A DNA stretch of 64,000 nt from Hydrotalea sandarakina (GTDB lineage Bacteria > Bacteroidota > Bacteroidia > Chitinophagales > Chitinophagaceae). The notes under the pieces were generated by a model. The model was not told the DNA's origin, ran no database searches, and saw only the letters and a program-made list of their open reading frames with translations. The first letter of the stretch is position 1, and each line of letters begins with the position of its first letter. A program made the translations under genes and the position numbers. Shown piece by piece: positions 8,537 to 18,100 of this stretch. The stretch lies in assembly GCF_003254115.1 (NCBI RefSeq), contig NZ_QKZV01000002.1, positions 186,001 to 250,000 on the forward strand, read 5' to 3'.

Positions 8537-10462
8537 CTAAGCAAATTGAATAGCTACTTTTTCGCTTAATAAATTACGGGCTGTGGAGGCAATGCCATCG
8601 GCATCATAACCGCATTCCTTGTGTAATTCTTTCAGCGTGCCATGTTCAACCAACCTATCGGGTATTCCTAAACGAACTACTGTTGCCTGGTATTGGTGTT
8701 CAGCCATAAATTCTAAAACAGCACTACCAAAGCCGCCGGTAATGGCACCATCTTCTACCGTAATTATTTTGGAATAATTTTTAAATACTTCGTGCAATAA
8801 GGCCTCATCAATAGGTTTAACAAAACGCATGTCGTAGTGAGCAGGATCAATACCTTCTGTTCTTAATTGGCGTATGGCAGCTTGAACAAAATTACCCGGA
8901 TGACCAATAGAGAGTATTGCTAAATCTTTACCATCTTTTAGTTTTCTACCTTTTCCAATTTCAAGTTCCTCGAAAGGTGTTTTCCAATTCGGCATAACAC
9001 CTTCGCCTCGTGGATAACGAATTACAAATGGCATTTGGGTAGAAGGCAATTGTGCTGTGTACATCAAGTTCCGCAATTCCTGTTCATTCATGGGGGCACT
9101 AATAATCATGTTGGGAATACAGCGGAAATAAGGAATATCATAGCATCCATGGTGTGTTGGGCCATCTTCGCCCACCAACCCTGCACGATCTAAACAAAGT
9201 ACAACCGGTAATTTTTGAATGGCAATATCATGAACTACCTGATCGTAAGCCCTTTGCATGAAGGAAGAATAGATGTTACAATACACCCGCATACCTTGTG
9301 TAGCCAAACCTGCACTTAAAGTAGCGGCATGTTGTTCGCAAATGCCCACATCAAAAGCACGATCGGGCATTTTTTCCATCATAAATTTTAAGGAAGAACC
9401 ACTGGGCATAGCCGGGGTTACACCCATAATGGTTTTATTTTTTTCGGCTAATTCTATTATTGTATGGCCAAATACATCCTGATATTTAGGAGGTTGAGGT
9501 GTATCGTAATGTTTTTTATAAATTTTACCGGTAACCTTATCAAATAGTCCGGGTGCATGCCATTTGGTTTGATCTTGTTCAGCCAAGGCATAACCTTTTC
9601 CTTTCACAGTAATAACATGCAGTAGTTTAGGCCCGGGAATATCACGCATGTCCTTTAAAGTATCAACCAGTTTGGTAATATTATGTCCATCAATTGGGCC
9701 GAAATAGCGAATTTTTAAAGATTCAAATAAATTGCTGCTTTTACTTACCATTCCCTTCAATCCGGCTTCTACTTTACTGGCAATATCTCTACTGAAATTT
9801 TTTCCGGCGGGTAATTTTCCCAGGATATTCCAAATTTCATCGCGCATTTTATTGTAGGTGTGCGAAGTGGTAATATCCGTTAAATATTCTTTTAAAGCAC
9901 CCACGTTGGGGTCAATACTCATGCAGTTGTCATTCAATATAATCAACAAGTCACTATCAGCAACACCTGCATGGTTCATGGCTTCAAAAGCCATTCCGGC
10001 TGTCATGCTGCCATCGCCAATAATGGCAACACTTTTTCTGTTTTCGCCTTTATATTTTGCTGCAATAGACATGCCTAATGCTGCAGAAATAGATGTAGAA
10101 GAGTGCCCGACACCAAAAGTATCATACTCACTTTCTGACCTTTTAGGAAAACCGCTCAGCCCTTTGTATTTGCGATTGGTGATAAAGTTGTCTCTTCTGC
10201 CGGTTAAAATTTTATGGCCATAGGCCTGATGGCCTACATCCCAGACCAGTTGGTCGTATGGTGTATTATAAACGTAATGTAATGCAACAGTAAGTTCAAC
10301 CACGCCCAAGCTGGCAGCAAAATGCCCACCATAAACACTTACCACATCAATAATGTATTGCCTTAATTCATCACAAACCTGATGTAGTTGAGTACGGCTT
10401 AATTTCTTTAAGTCGTTAGGTGAATCAATTGATTTCAATAATTCGCCGGGCTGTATATTCAT
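8537..10462 (-). CDS. dxs: 1-deoxy-D-xylulose-5-phosphate synthase
   Basis: Dxs condenses pyruvate and glyceraldehyde 3-phosphate to start the MEP isoprenoid pathway. The 641-residue protein has the thiamine-diphosphate motif IIGDGSMTAGMAFEAMNHAG near residue 150, the GVGHSSTSISAALG segment, the DRAGLVGEDGPTHHG region of the pyrimidine-binding domain and the C-terminal transketolase domain ending near PDRLVEHGT. The ATG at 10462 gives the usual N-terminus; an in-frame ATG 12 codons upstream adds a Phe-rich extension unlike the family. It is divergent from the histidine kinase gene. Confidence 0.96.
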   Translation of the reverse strand: MNIQPGELLKSIDSPNDLKKLSRTQLHQVCDELRQYIIDVVSVYGGHFAASLGVVELTVALHYVYNTPYDQLVWDVGHQAYGHKILTGRRDNFITNRKYKGLSGFPKRSESEYDTFGVGHSSTSISAALGMSIAAKYKGENRKSVAIIGDGSMTAGMAFEAMNHAGVADSDLLIILNDNCMSIDPNVGALKEYLTDITTSHTYNKMRDEIWNILGKLPAGKNFSRDIASKVEAGLKGMVSKSSNLFESLKIRYFGPIDGHNITKLVDTLKDMRDIPGPKLLHVITVKGKGYALAEQDQTKWHAPGLFDKVTGKIYKKHYDTPQPPKYQDVFGHTIIELAEKNKTIMGVTPAMPSGSSLKFMMEKMPDRAFDVGICEQHAATLSAGLATQGMRVYCNIYSSFMQRAYDQVVHDIAIQKLPVVLCLDRAGLVGEDGPTHHGCYDIPYFRCIPNMIISAPMNEQELRNLMYTAQLPSTQMPFVIRYPRGEGVMPNWKTPFEELEIGKGRKLKDGKDLAILSIGHPGNFVQAAIRQLRTEGIDPAHYDMRFVKPIDEALLHEVFKNYSKIITVEDGAITGGFGSAVLEFMAEHQYQATVVRLGIPDRLVEHGTLKELHKECGYDADGIASTARNLLSEKVAIQFA

Positions 10463-10634
10463 TTGAAAAAAATTAAAATGTAAAAATAATAAATTCAAGT
10501 CAACTTAAATAAACACGGCAAAATTGGTTTGGTTCAGTTTCTATAGAAGCTGCTTCAACCAAAAATCACTGAAATTTTGCCTTTAATCAAAATACTTATA
10601 TTCGGCAAATAATTTCGCCCTATTTTCATACTGC

Positions 10635-11699
10635 ATGAGAAACAAAATATCAACATACTGGTGGTGCCAGATTTTGGGTTGGGGAGCATATACATTAGTT
10701 TGGACTTTTTTCTATTTTGCCATACGTTCTAAGCCACAACCATACTTTTTCCAAAGTTTATTTACCGATGCTATTTTAGGCTTAATTATTACCCACATAA
10801 TGCGTACGGTTATTAAGGGTTTTAATATAATGCGATTTGATTTGCAGAAACAAATTTCCCTTTTGCTGCTTACCGCGTTGGTATTTGCATTCATTGACTC
10901 ATTGGTGTTTGTATCCATTATTAACTTTTTTAACTGGGAATTACCTCAGTTAAAGCAGTTTAGTTATTTAAACAGGGTAGTAAGGTCGCTTTTAACCACC
11001 TCGCTTTTTTACATTATTTGGAATTTTATTTACTTCACCTACCATTATATTCAAAAAGGCAGGAGAGATGAACTTGATAAAATTCGCTTACAAAGCCTTG
11101 TGAAGGAATTGGAATTGAAAACCATTAAATCGCATATTAATCCACATTTTATTTTTAATGCTTTGAATAGTATTAGGGCTTTGGTTGATGAAAATCCTCA
11201 ACGAGCCAGAACGGCAATTACCGAATTAAGTAATATTTTGAGAAGTAGTATGCATTCCGAAAAACTGGAATTGGCACCTTTTGAACGGGAATTAAATATT
11301 GTAAAAGATTATTTAGCGCTGGAACATATTCGTTTTGAGGAAAGATTACAGGTAGAATATGACATTGATGAAGATACTTTAGACCAACCCATTCCACCAA
11401 TGATGTTGCAAACTTTGGTTGAAAATGCCATTAAACATGGTATTGGGCAGCAAATGAATGGCGGTACTATTAAAATTGTTTCCGATTTTAATGAAAATTA
11501 TCACGAATTAATTGTGCAAAATTCAGGAACTTTAAAAATTGAAAACAATACGGAAGGCTTTGGAATTACCAGTACGCAAACCCGTTTAAATTTATTGTAC
11601 GGCAAAGATGCTAAATTTGAGTTGAAAGCAATTGATGAACATACCGTACAAGCCAAAGTAAGACTACCGGTTCAAGTTGAAAAAAATATTTTTAAATAG
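10635..11699 (+). CDS. LytS/YehU-type sensor histidine kinase
   Basis: The 354-residue protein has four predicted membrane segments (about residues 8-30, 40-60, 74-98 and 115-138) and a cytoplasmic kinase domain. The phospho-accepting site is in SHINPHFIFNALNSI, with His171 as the likely acceptor. The ATP-binding N box is MLQTLVENAIKHGIG. There is no separate extracellular sensor domain, so the signal is probably sensed in the membrane. It is followed 8 nt later by the cognate LytTR response regulator, and a terminator closes the two-gene operon. A near-consensus -7 element (TATATTCG, 10597-10604) precedes it. Confidence 0.93.
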   Translation: MRNKISTYWWCQILGWGAYTLVWTFFYFAIRSKPQPYFFQSLFTDAILGLIITHIMRTVIKGFNIMRFDLQKQISLLLLTALVFAFIDSLVFVSIINFFNWELPQLKQFSYLNRVVRSLLTTSLFYIIWNFIYFTYHYIQKGRRDELDKIRLQSLVKELELKTIKSHINPHFIFNALNSIRALVDENPQRARTAITELSNILRSSMHSEKLELAPFERELNIVKDYLALEHIRFEERLQVEYDIDEDTLDQPIPPMMLQTLVENAIKHGIGQQMNGGTIKIVSDFNENYHELIVQNSGTLKIENNTEGFGITSTQTRLNLLYGKDAKFELKAIDEHTVQAKVRLPVQVEKNIFK

Positions 11700-11707
11700 A
11701 ATAAAAC

Positions 11708-12442
11708 ATGCCTATCAAAGCTATTATTATTGATGATGAACGATTAGCCAGAAATGAGCTAAAAAAACTATTACAAAACCACAACGATATTGAAGTAATT
11801 GAAGAAGCTGCCAATGTAGATGAAGGGATTGAAAAAATTGAAATGTATCAACCTGAATTAATTTTCCTTGACATTCAAATGCCCGGCAAAACCGGTTTTG
11901 ATTTGTTAGAGCAAGTTGAAAAAACACCTAAAGTAATTTTTACTACGGCTTATGATGAATATGCCATTAAAGCATTTGAAGTAAATGCTTTGGATTATTT
12001 ATTAAAACCCATTGAACCCAAACGTCTTGCTGATGCAGTAGCTAAATTGCAAGATGAATTATTTAAAGAAAAATTAGGTTTAAATGGGCAGCCTAATCGT
12101 GGGCCACTTACCGAAAACGATCAGGTTTTTGTAAAAGATGGCGAGCGGTGTTGGTTTGTAAAATTGGGCGAAATACGATTATTTGAAAGCGTTGGTAACT
12201 ACGCTAAAGTATATTTTGGCAATAACAAGCCATTAATTCTAAAATCATTAAATGCTTTAGAAGATCGCTTGGATGATAAAATGTTTTTTAGAGCCAATCG
12301 TAAACATATCATCAATCTTCGTTGGATTGAAAAAATTGAACCTTACTTTAACGGAGGCCTGCTTATTGATTTAAAAGGAGGAGAAAAAGTAGAGGTAAGT
12401 CGCAGACAAACTGTTAAGTTTAAAGAAATGATGAGTTTATAA
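11708..12442 (+). CDS. LytTR-family response regulator
   Basis: The 244-residue protein has a receiver domain (acidic pocket Asp9-Asp10, phospho-acceptor Asp55 in LIFLDIQMPG, Thr near 83 in FTTAYDEYAI, Lys in LLKPIEP). A C-terminal LytTR DNA-binding domain follows, from about residue 135 (DQVFVKDGERCWFVKLGEIRLFESVGNY) to the end. It is co-transcribed with the upstream LytS-type kinase. Such pairs in Bacteroidota are very common and their targets cannot be told from sequence; the downstream M28 peptidase is beyond a terminator. Confidence 0.94.
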   Translation: MPIKAIIIDDERLARNELKKLLQNHNDIEVIEEAANVDEGIEKIEMYQPELIFLDIQMPGKTGFDLLEQVEKTPKVIFTTAYDEYAIKAFEVNALDYLLKPIEPKRLADAVAKLQDELFKEKLGLNGQPNRGPLTENDQVFVKDGERCWFVKLGEIRLFESVGNYAKVYFGNNKPLILKSLNALEDRLDDKMFFRANRKHIINLRWIEKIEPYFNGGLLIDLKGGEKVEVSRRQTVKFKEMMSL

Positions 12443-12470
12443 CTTCTTTTATATTCTGCAACTTTTTTTG

Positions 12471-12499
12471 TGTGTTGCTTTTTGCAGCACATTTTTTTT
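12471..12499 (+). terminator. Rho-independent terminator after the two-component operon
   Basis: TGTGTTGC (12471-12478) and GCAGCACA (12484-12491) form an 8-bp stem with one G-U pair and a TTTTT loop, followed by eight T. It starts 29 nt after the response-regulator stop codon. Confidence 0.85.
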
Positions 12500-12516
12500 A
12501 ATGTTAAATCTAATTT

Positions 12517-13812
12517 ATGCGCTACACTAAAAATGTGTTTTTAATCATTGCTTTATTTTTTGTTTACGAATCAAATGCACAAGGGTTACTTGATAAAGTA
12601 ATTAATGAAAAAGCAGTAACCAATATTGAAAATATTTTAGCTGCAGATGATATGCAGGGAAGGCGAGTTTTTACGCCGGGTGTTGAAAAAGCTGCCAATT
12701 TCATTATTAATGAATTTAAACAAGCAGGGTTGAAACCCTTCGACAACAATGGTAGTTACAGGCAAAATTTTATGTTGTTAAAGCCCGATCAGGTTACTGT
12801 AAATGCCAGCATTAATGGCATGCAGATTCCCCAAAATAATTGCATTGTTCGTTCGCCCGAAAAAATGCTTACCATCAATGAACATTCGGGTTATCATTTA
12901 ACCTCAATTGCAGCAGGTACTGACTTCTTTTCTCATATTGCACCTTTACTGCAATCGCATGAAAATCAAGTAGTATTTGTTGATACTTCATTTGCAAAAA
13001 ACTTTCAACGATTAAGTTATTTTTCGCGTCAGTTTTTACAAAATTCTGCCAGTTTCATCTTTGTTCTTACTTCACAAACAAATCCTCAAAGCTTTGAAAT
13101 AAAGGCGCAACAAAGTTTTAAAGAAATGCCACTAAGCAATATTGTGGGCATTTTACCCGGTAAAAGTTTGCCTAATGAATACGTTATTTTTTCCGGTCAC
13201 TATGATCATTTAGGAATAGGCAAACCGGTTAATGGCGATTCAATTTACAATGGTGCCAATGATGATGCCGCAGGAACTACAGCTGTAATTATGTTAGCGA
13301 AATATTATGCAGCATTACACAATAATGCTCGTACGCTAGTTTTTGCTGCGTTTACTGCTGAAGAAATTGGAGAATATGGCTCAGCATATTTTTCTGAACA
13401 ATTTAATCCGGAAAAAGTAAAGGCCATGTTTAATATAGAAATGATTGGTACAGAAAGTAAATGGGGCACAAATAGTGCCTATATTACCGGTTACGATAAA
13501 ACCAATATGGGCGAGATAATGCAAAAAAATTTAAAAGGCACACCCTTTACATTTTATCCCGACCCCTATACCGAGCAAAACTTATTTTATCGTTCCGATA
13601 ATGCAACTTTAGCAAAAAAAGGGGTACCGGCGCATACTATTTCAACTTCCAAAATGGATAATGAACCCAATTATCACAAACCCAGTGATGAAGTAAGCAC
13701 ATTAAACTTACAAAACATGACAGCCATCATTAAAGCCATTGCTTTAAGTGCACAAAGTATAGTTAATGGAAAAGATACTCCATCAAGGGTGGATACTACA
13801 CAATTGCGTTAA
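12517..13812 (+). CDS. Secreted M28-family zinc metallopeptidase
   Basis: The 431-residue protein has an N-terminal signal sequence (about 21 residues, ending SNAQ). It carries the M28 aminopeptidase motifs: the metal ligands His and Asp in FSGHYDHLGIG (near residue 230) and GANDDAAGT (near residue 246), the catalytic/ligand Glu pair in FTAEEIGEYGS, and a late His in KPSDEV context. It probably trims peptides in the periplasm or outside. An ordinary single gene convergent with the prenyltransferase gene, 3 bp between stops. Confidence 0.9.
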   Translation: MRYTKNVFLIIALFFVYESNAQGLLDKVINEKAVTNIENILAADDMQGRRVFTPGVEKAANFIINEFKQAGLKPFDNNGSYRQNFMLLKPDQVTVNASINGMQIPQNNCIVRSPEKMLTINEHSGYHLTSIAAGTDFFSHIAPLLQSHENQVVFVDTSFAKNFQRLSYFSRQFLQNSASFIFVLTSQTNPQSFEIKAQQSFKEMPLSNIVGILPGKSLPNEYVIFSGHYDHLGIGKPVNGDSIYNGANDDAAGTTAVIMLAKYYAALHNNARTLVFAAFTAEEIGEYGSAYFSEQFNPEKVKAMFNIEMIGTESKWGTNSAYITGYDKTNMGEIMQKNLKGTPFTFYPDPYTEQNLFYRSDNATLAKKGVPAHTISTSKMDNEPNYHKPSDEVSTLNLQNMTAIIKAIALSAQSIVNGKDTPSRVDTTQLR

Positions 13813-13815
13813 ACT

Positions 13816-14571
13816 TTAAATCTTTACTGGAACTGAATGAATTGCATCGCTTATTTCCTTAATGAGCGATGCATCTTTTTCAATAGCATTACCTACAACA
13901 ATAATATCGGCGCCGGCTTTGCAATTCAAGTAAGCTTTTTCGGCATCAGTAATGCCACCGCCAATAATTAAAGGCACTTCAATATGTTGTGCTACCGATT
14001 TTATCATATCTTCTGTTATGGGGCGTTTAGCACCACTGCCGGCATCCATATAAATTAGTTTCATACCCAACATTTCACCTGCCATAGCAGTACACATGGC
14101 TATGTCGTTTTTATCGCTGGGAATGGGCGTGGCATTGGAAATATATGACACAGTGGTAGGGGCACCACCATCAATAACCATATAACCCGTAGGCATTATT
14201 TCTAATCCACTTTTTTTAACAAAAGGGGCACTCACAACATGTTGGCCGATTAATAACTCGGGATTACGGCCGGAAATCAATGAAAGGTACAGTAAAGCAT
14301 CGGCATACCGACTAACTTGTGATGGGGAACCGGGAAATAAAACCACCGGTATATTACAGGCTTTTTTAATTTGCCGAATACATTCGTCTAAATGATTGGA
14401 AATAACCAAGCTACCACCTACAAAAAAATAGTCCACTTTCGCCGGTACAGATAATTGCACTAATGCTTCAATAGAGGTTTCATTAACCTTATCAGGATCA
14501 ATTAAAACAGCAAATGACTTTTTTCCTGCCTGCTTTTTTTCCGTAAGTTGATGGTACAAAGATTGCTTCAT
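13816..14571 (-). CDS. Geranylgeranylglyceryl / heptaprenylglyceryl phosphate synthase (group II)
   Basis: The 251-residue TIM-barrel protein carries the GGGPS/PcrB signatures: FAVLIDPDKV near residue 20, FFVGGSL, LFPGSPSQVS, YMDAGSGAKRPI near residue 175 and GGGITDAEKA near residue 205, which form the glycerol-phosphate pocket. The family attaches a polyprenyl diphosphate to sn-glycerol-1-phosphate, the first ether-lipid step in Archaea; Bacteroidota have their own group II members, whose in vivo product is not settled. The annotation as a prenyltransferase is firm, the chain length is not. It is divergent from nrdJ across a long intergenic region. Confidence 0.9.
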   Translation of the reverse strand: MKQSLYHQLTEKKQAGKKSFAVLIDPDKVNETSIEALVQLSVPAKVDYFFVGGSLVISNHLDECIRQIKKACNIPVVLFPGSPSQVSRYADALLYLSLISGRNPELLIGQHVVSAPFVKKSGLEIMPTGYMVIDGGAPTTVSYISNATPIPSDKNDIAMCTAMAGEMLGMKLIYMDAGSGAKRPITEDMIKSVAQHIEVPLIIGGGITDAEKAYLNCKAGADIIVVGNAIEKDASLIKEISDAIHSVPVKI

Positions 14572-14637
14572 GCAAAAAATTGTAAGTGACTGACTTATTG
14601 CAAAAATGCAAAAATTTTTTGTTTTAATAGCTTAAAT

Positions 14638-14696
14638 TAAGAAGTATCTGTTACAAACCGCTGAAAATCTTTGTTTTCCTGACAAAATACTTCTTA
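14638..14696. repeat. 10-bp inverted repeat, possible stem-loop
   Basis: TAAGAAGTAT at 14638-14647 is the exact reverse complement of ATACTTCTTA at 14687-14696, with a 39-nt loop. Inside the loop a further ACAAA/TTTGT pair could extend the fold. It lies 67-125 bp upstream of the divergent prenyltransferase gene. Confidence 0.45.
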
Positions 14697-15020
14697 GTTC
14701 AAAATATTCACTACAAATTATTGACCATAATTTGAATTTAATAAAAAAAATTTGGCATTTATTTTAGACCAACTAATTGTGCATTCAGCTGCTTTTTTAT
14801 TAATTTTCAGAAAAAAACGTTCTAAGTGTGTTTTATTGAATAACAGCAATAATCTGTGTTAGAAAATTTCAATAAGCATGTAATCAACAATTAGATAAAC
14901 ATTATCAAAGAAATGTTTTACATATAGCAAAAATCAACGAAATAGCAAGCAATTTTTCAAAAAATATTATCTACATGTGTTAATATTTTTTGAAATGCAA
15001 TAGGGGTTTGAGTTAGCAAA

Positions 15021-15042
15021 TTTTCCACAACATTTTTCCACA
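15021..15042 (+). promoter_or_regulatory. Two tandem DnaA-box-like sites
   Basis: TTTTCCACA occurs at 15021-15029 and 15034-15042, both fitting the relaxed DnaA box TTWTNCACA in the same orientation. A third, one-mismatch copy is at 14967-14975. Confidence 0.4.
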
Positions 15043-15110
15043 ATCTGTTAATATTTAGGATGTTGTTTTTTAGTTGCTAAAAGATATTTTCGTAAGAAGC
15101 TATCCCAATA

Positions 15111-15124
15111 AAAGGATATCCTTT
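15111..15124. promoter_or_regulatory. 14-bp perfect palindrome upstream of nrdJ
   Basis: AAAGGATATCCTTT reads the same on both strands and ends 26 bp before the nrdJ start codon. Its place suggests a repressor operator or a 5'-UTR element. Confidence 0.45.
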
Positions 15125-15150
15125 AAAAAACATTTTGCAATTCTAAACTA

Positions 15151-18100
15151 ATGGCTATGGCACCTGCATCTAAACAAAAAGCACTACAATTTAAACGCCG
15201 TTATACCCGGGAAGGTATAAGTGTATTTGATTTGTTTGAATACGACTATCGTACCAGTATCATTAAAGACCCTAGCGGTAAAGTGGTATTTGAGATGAAT
15301 AATGTTGAAGTGCCGAAACATTGGAGCCAAATTGCCACAGATATATTAGCTCAAAAATATTTTAGAAAAGCCGGCGTTCCTCAAGCCGATGGAACAACCG
15401 GAAGGGAAACTTCCGTTAAACAAGTTGCCCACAGAATGGCCAATTGTTGGAAGGTGTGGGGGCAGCGTTTTCATTATTTTGCATCAGAGCAAGATGCTCA
15501 AATTTTTTATGATGAATTGGTGTTTAGCATATTAAACCAATCATGCGTTCCAAATTCACCTCAATGGTTCAATACCGGCTTATACGAAAGCTATGGAATT
15601 ACCGGAAAGCCACAAGGCCATTATTATGTTGACCCGGTAGATGAGGTGCTAAAAAAATCTGAAAATGCCTATGAACGGCCTCAACCGCATGCTTGCTTTA
15701 TTTTATCAGTAAATGATGATTTGGTAAATGAAGGCGGCATTATGGATTTATGGGTACGCGAAGCCCGTATTTTTAAATACGGCAGTGGTGTTGGCACCAA
15801 TTTTTCACAAATAAGGGGAGAAGGTGAAAAATTGAGTGGTGGAGGTACTTCAAGCGGATTGATGAGCTTCTTAAAAATTGGTGACAGAGCAGCAGGAGCA
15901 ATAAAATCAGGTGGAACTACTCGCCGTGCGGCTAAAATGGTTTGCTTGGATTTAGATCACCCTGAAATAATGAAATTTATTAACTGGAAAGTAGAAGAAG
16001 AAAATAAAGTGGCTGCTTTAATTGCCGCAGGTTACGATTCCAGCTACGAAGGCGAAGCTTATGCAACTGTTTCAGGTCAAAATTCCAATAATTCCGTACG
16101 TATTCCCAACTCATTTTTTGAGAAATTAGAAAAAAATGAAAACTGGGAATTAAAAGCTCGCACCGATGGCAGGGTAATGAAAACAATTCCGGCTCGTGAA
16201 GTGTGGGATAATATTTCCTATGCAGCCTGGCGTTGCGCCGACCCCGGTACACAATACGATACAACCATTAATGAATGGCATACTTGCCCCAAAGGTGGTC
16301 GCATCAATGCATCTAATCCTTGTAGCGAGTATATGTTTTTAGACAATACTGCTTGCAACCTGGCTTCAATCAACCTACGTAAATTTTTTAATGAAGAGAA
16401 TTGTTCAGTAGATGTTGAAGGAATTGAATACATCAGTCGGTTATGGACTGTTGTTTTAGAAATTTCTGTTTTGATGGCCCAATTCCCTTCAAAAGAAGTA
16501 GCTCAACTTTCCTACGATTATCGCACTTTAGGATTGGGATTTGCCAATTTGGGTACCATTCTAATGCTAAGCGGAATACCTTACGACAGTGAAGAAGCTC
16601 GCGGTATTGCCGGTGCAATTACGGCAATAATGACGGGTACAGCTTATAAAACTTCAGCTGAAATGGCTGCATTCTTAGGCCCCTTTAAAAAATACGAAGA
16701 GAATAAAGAAGATATGCTGCGCGTTATGCGTAACCACAGAGCCGCAGCTTATGATGCGGAAGAAGCATATGTAGGTTTAGAAATTAAACCTGCCGGCATA
16801 AAGGCAAAATATTGTCCTGATTATTTACTTAAAGCTGCTACAAAAGCCTGGGATGATGCAGTGCAGTTGGGTGAAAAATATGGCTATAGAAATGCACAAA
16901 CCACTGTTATTGCACCAACCGGAACAATTGGTTTAATTATGGATTGCGATACCACCGGTGTTGAACCCGATTTTGCTTTAGTGAAATTTAAAAAATTAAG
17001 TGGTGGTGGCTATTTCAAAATTATTAACCAAGCTGTTCCTAATGCTTTAAAAACTTTGGGTTATACAGAAGCGCAAATAAAAGATATTGTAAACTATGCA
17101 GTGGGTACCGCTAGTTTTGAAGGTGCTCCATTCATTAACAATACTACTTTGGCTGCTAAAGGATTTTTGCAAGAAGAGATTGCCAAAATAAATCAAGCAG
17201 CTAAATCAGCCTTTGAAATTAGTTTCCTCTTTAATAGATATGCTTTGGGCGATGCCTGCATGCAAAGATTAGGATTTAAAGAAGAGGAATACAGCGATTG
17301 GAATTTTAATATGTTAGAAGCATTAGGTTTTACGGAAGAAGAAATTGATGCAGCGAACGATTATGTTTGCGGCACTATGACGGTAGAAGGTGCGCCTCAT
17401 TTAAAGCCTGAGCATTTGCCGGTGTTTGATTGTGCCAATAAATGCGGAAAACGTGGTCAGCGTTACATCCATGCACATGGGCATATTAAAATGATGGCAG
17501 CTTGTCAACCTTTCTTAAGTGGGGCAATTTCTAAAACCATTAATTTACCTCACGAGGCTACCGTTCAGGAAATTGAAGAAGCTTATTATTTAAGCTGGAA
17601 ATTAGGTTTAAAAGCGTGTGCTTTATATAGGGATGGCTCTAAACTCTCTCAACCGTTAAGCAACAAATCAGACAAAAAGAAAAAAAGCGACGAAACAGCA
17701 TCAACAGCAAAAGAAGCCACTACCGAAGCAGTAAAATTACCTGTTGAAAGTAGTAAAATTGTCGATTTAAGCCAGCTTACGGTTGATGAGTTGTTAGAGG
17801 AAGTAACCAAACGCATGAATGCCTCTACAGACACCAAATTGAAACGGGCTTTATCAAGAATCGTTGAAAGAAAAGCCTTGCCGGCAAAACGTAGAGGATA
17901 TACACAAAAGGCAAAAGTAGGTGGGCAAGTCATCTTTTTGCGTACCGGTGAATATTCCGATGGCACTTTAGGCGAAATATTTATTGATTTAGCCAAAGAA
18001 GGTTCTACATTACGCAGCTTAATGAACTGTTTTGCCATTGCTGTTTCGGTAGGCTTGCAATACGGTGTTCCATTAGAAGAATTTGTTGAAAAATTTGTCT

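Larger units (their letters stand above)
14572..15150. promoter_or_regulatory. 579-bp AT-rich non-coding region upstream of the class II ribonucleotide reductase gene
   Basis: This is the longest gene-free stretch in the window and no convincing reading frame crosses it. It contains a 10-bp perfect inverted repeat TAAGAAGTAT/ATACTTCTTA (14638-14647 and 14687-14696), a 1-mismatch DnaA-box-like TTATCTACA (14967-14975), two direct TTTTCCACA sequences (15021-15029 and 15034-15042, 13 bp apart), and a 14-bp palindrome AAAGGATATCCTTT (15111-15124) just before nrdJ. I saw no B12-box of a cobalamin riboswitch by eye. It must hold the promoters of both flanking divergent genes, but no perfect TAnnTTTG was found near nrdJ. 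Confidence 0.6.

Noticed and set aside
14572-15150. Cobalamin riboswitch upstream of the B12-dependent reductase
   Set aside because: Expected from function, but I could not see a B12-box or the typical conserved core in the sequence. A covariance-model scan would decide.
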